A stretch of DNA of 64,000 nucleotides from contig JAFKIY010000002.1 in NCBI GenBank assembly GCA_017306245.1, positions 395,412 to 459,411 of the forward strand, given 5' to 3'. Position 1 is the stretch's first letter, and every line of letters begins with the position of its first letter. Positions 63,354-64,000 of this stretch are shown piece after piece. The DNA is from Micrococcales bacterium. Lineage in GTDB: Bacteria; Actinomycetota; Actinomycetes; Actinomycetales; Microbacteriaceae. The position numbers were made by a program, and so were the translations under genes. Below the pieces are notes generated by a model. It was not told the origin of the DNA, ran no database searches, and saw nothing but the letters and a program-made list of their open reading frames with translations.

Positions 63354-64000
63354 GTGACTTCGGAGAGCACAGCACCCGGGTTGACCCGGCGCATCCTCGC
63401 GTTCGCCGGGCTCCCATTCCTCTCCCTCGTCACGCCGTTCCTGTTTCTGCCGATACTGGCGCGCGTCGCGGGGGCGGAGGCGTGGCTCGCCATAGCCGTC
63501 GGACAGTCCGTCGGCGCATTCCTCGCCCTCATCGTCGCCCTCGGCTACAACACGGTCGGCCCGACCATGGTCGCTCTCGTCTCACCGGAGGAACGACCGG
63601 CGCTGCTGCGCCGAAGCGTGCTCGCGCGCGCGCTGCTCTTCGTGCCGTGCGCGGCCATCGCGGTCGCCATCTCCATCGTGATCGCCCCGGAGGGCTACCG
63701 CGCCGACGCGGGCGCCATGAGCCTCGCCATGACGCTCACCGGACTCTCCTCCGCCTGGTACATGATCGGCCTCGGCCGCGCCGGCCTGATCGTCGTCTAC
63801 GAAATCCTTCCGCGGATCATCGCGACCATCGCCGCCGCCGCCGCGCTCCTCCTGTGGGGCCAGGTGATCTGGTATCCGCTGCTGCTCGTCGCCGCGGCCC
63901 TCGTGAGCGTCGTCTGGTACGTGCTTCGGACCGTCGGAATGGACACGCTGCTGCAAAAACGGCCGGGCGAGATCCGCGCCGTGATGGCATTCAACCGTTC
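63354..64000 (+). CDS. Wzx-like polysaccharide flippase, N-terminal part (cut by window edge)
   Basis: At least 215 codons with six or more membrane segments before the right edge, including LAFAGLPFLSLVTPFLFLPI and the AWLAIAVGQSVGAF region. The layout fits the MOP/polysaccharide transport superfamily (Wzx), which flips lipid-linked repeat units. With the ABC flippase at 47.5 kb it would be a second export route. GTG 63354 follows a leaderless-type promoter. Confidence 0.8.
   Translation, partial: MTSESTAPGLTRRILAFAGLPFLSLVTPFLFLPILARVAGAEAWLAIAVGQSVGAFLALIVALGYNTVGPTMVALVSPEERPALLRRSVLARALLFVPCAAIAVAISIVIAPEGYRADAGAMSLAMTLTGLSSAWYMIGLGRAGLIVVYEILPRIIATIAAAAALLLWGQVIWYPLLLVAAALVSVVWYVLRTVGMDTLLQKRPGEIRAVMAFNR

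Noticed and set aside
1..64000. Search for tRNA, rRNA, insertion sequences, transposases and riboswitches
   Set aside because: No T-loop with a matching cloverleaf, no transposase motifs, no terminal inverted repeats with target duplications and no known riboswitch consensus were seen by eye; a covariance-model scan would be decisive.

Overview
The window is high-GC actinobacterial DNA. Several features point to Actinobacteria: an acyl-CoA carboxylase set with a small epsilon subunit, a DUF2207 protein, LGFP cell-wall repeats, many GTG/TTG starts, and start codons placed 6-9 nt after a TANNNT -10 box, which suggests leaderless mRNAs. The very frequent hexamer GGATGC/GCATCC suggests Microbacteriaceae (inference; no rRNA is present to confirm it). 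I found 62 coding genes, 2 of them cut by the window edges, and no tRNA, rRNA, CRISPR array or insertion sequence.

Region 1 (1-4.9 kb) is a sugar uptake locus: a GH4 glycosidase, an IclR regulator, a RidA protein and a three-gene ABC importer, with a good operator palindrome between the divergent halves. Region 2 (5.1-27.4 kb) is a conserved housekeeping block in the order accA3, maf, accE, accD, birA, PH-domain protein, gtrA, purK, purE, LCP, glycosyltransferase, rmlD, close to the M. tuberculosis Rv3285-Rv3266c order. Two accessory blocks interrupt it: a methyltransferase, a DUF2207 protein and an atypical three-gene two-component operon (7.6-13.8 kb, followed by a cluster of four strong hairpins), and a probable N-riboside salvage cassette (NCS1 permease, cysteine hydrolase, ADP-ribosylglycohydrolase-fold enzyme, PfkB kinase; 16.2-20.2 kb).

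Region 3 (25.4-64 kb) is a large surface-polysaccharide locus. It holds rmlA, rmlB, rmlC and rmlD for dTDP-rhamnose, at least twelve glycosyltransferases, GtrA, DUF2304 and GT-C-like membrane proteins, a PglK-like ABC flippase and the start of a Wzx-like flippase. Six dispersed genes correspond to every step known for UDP-2,3-diacetamido-2,3-dideoxy-mannuronic acid and its acetamidino derivative in Pseudomonas aeruginosa O5: UDP-HexNAc 6-dehydrogenase, WbpB-, WbpE- and WbpD-like enzymes, a 2-epimerase, and a WbpG-like amidotransferase. The last carries its own class II glutaminase domain at the N-terminus instead of relying on separate HisH/HisF partners. This is the most interesting system in the window.

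Inside the locus, a stretch from about 54 to 60.6 kb differs in composition: I found no GGATGC/GCATCC in about 8 kb. It carries a 1083-residue secreted LGFP-repeat protein and a compact module (DegT aminotransferase, WecF/GT56-like transferase, hexapeptide acetyltransferase) that would convert the RmlB product into a dTDP-4-acetamido-4,6-dideoxyhexose and transfer it, similar to the Fuc4NAc branch of enterobacterial common antigen. It looks like a transferred cassette that draws on the host dTDP-sugar pool.
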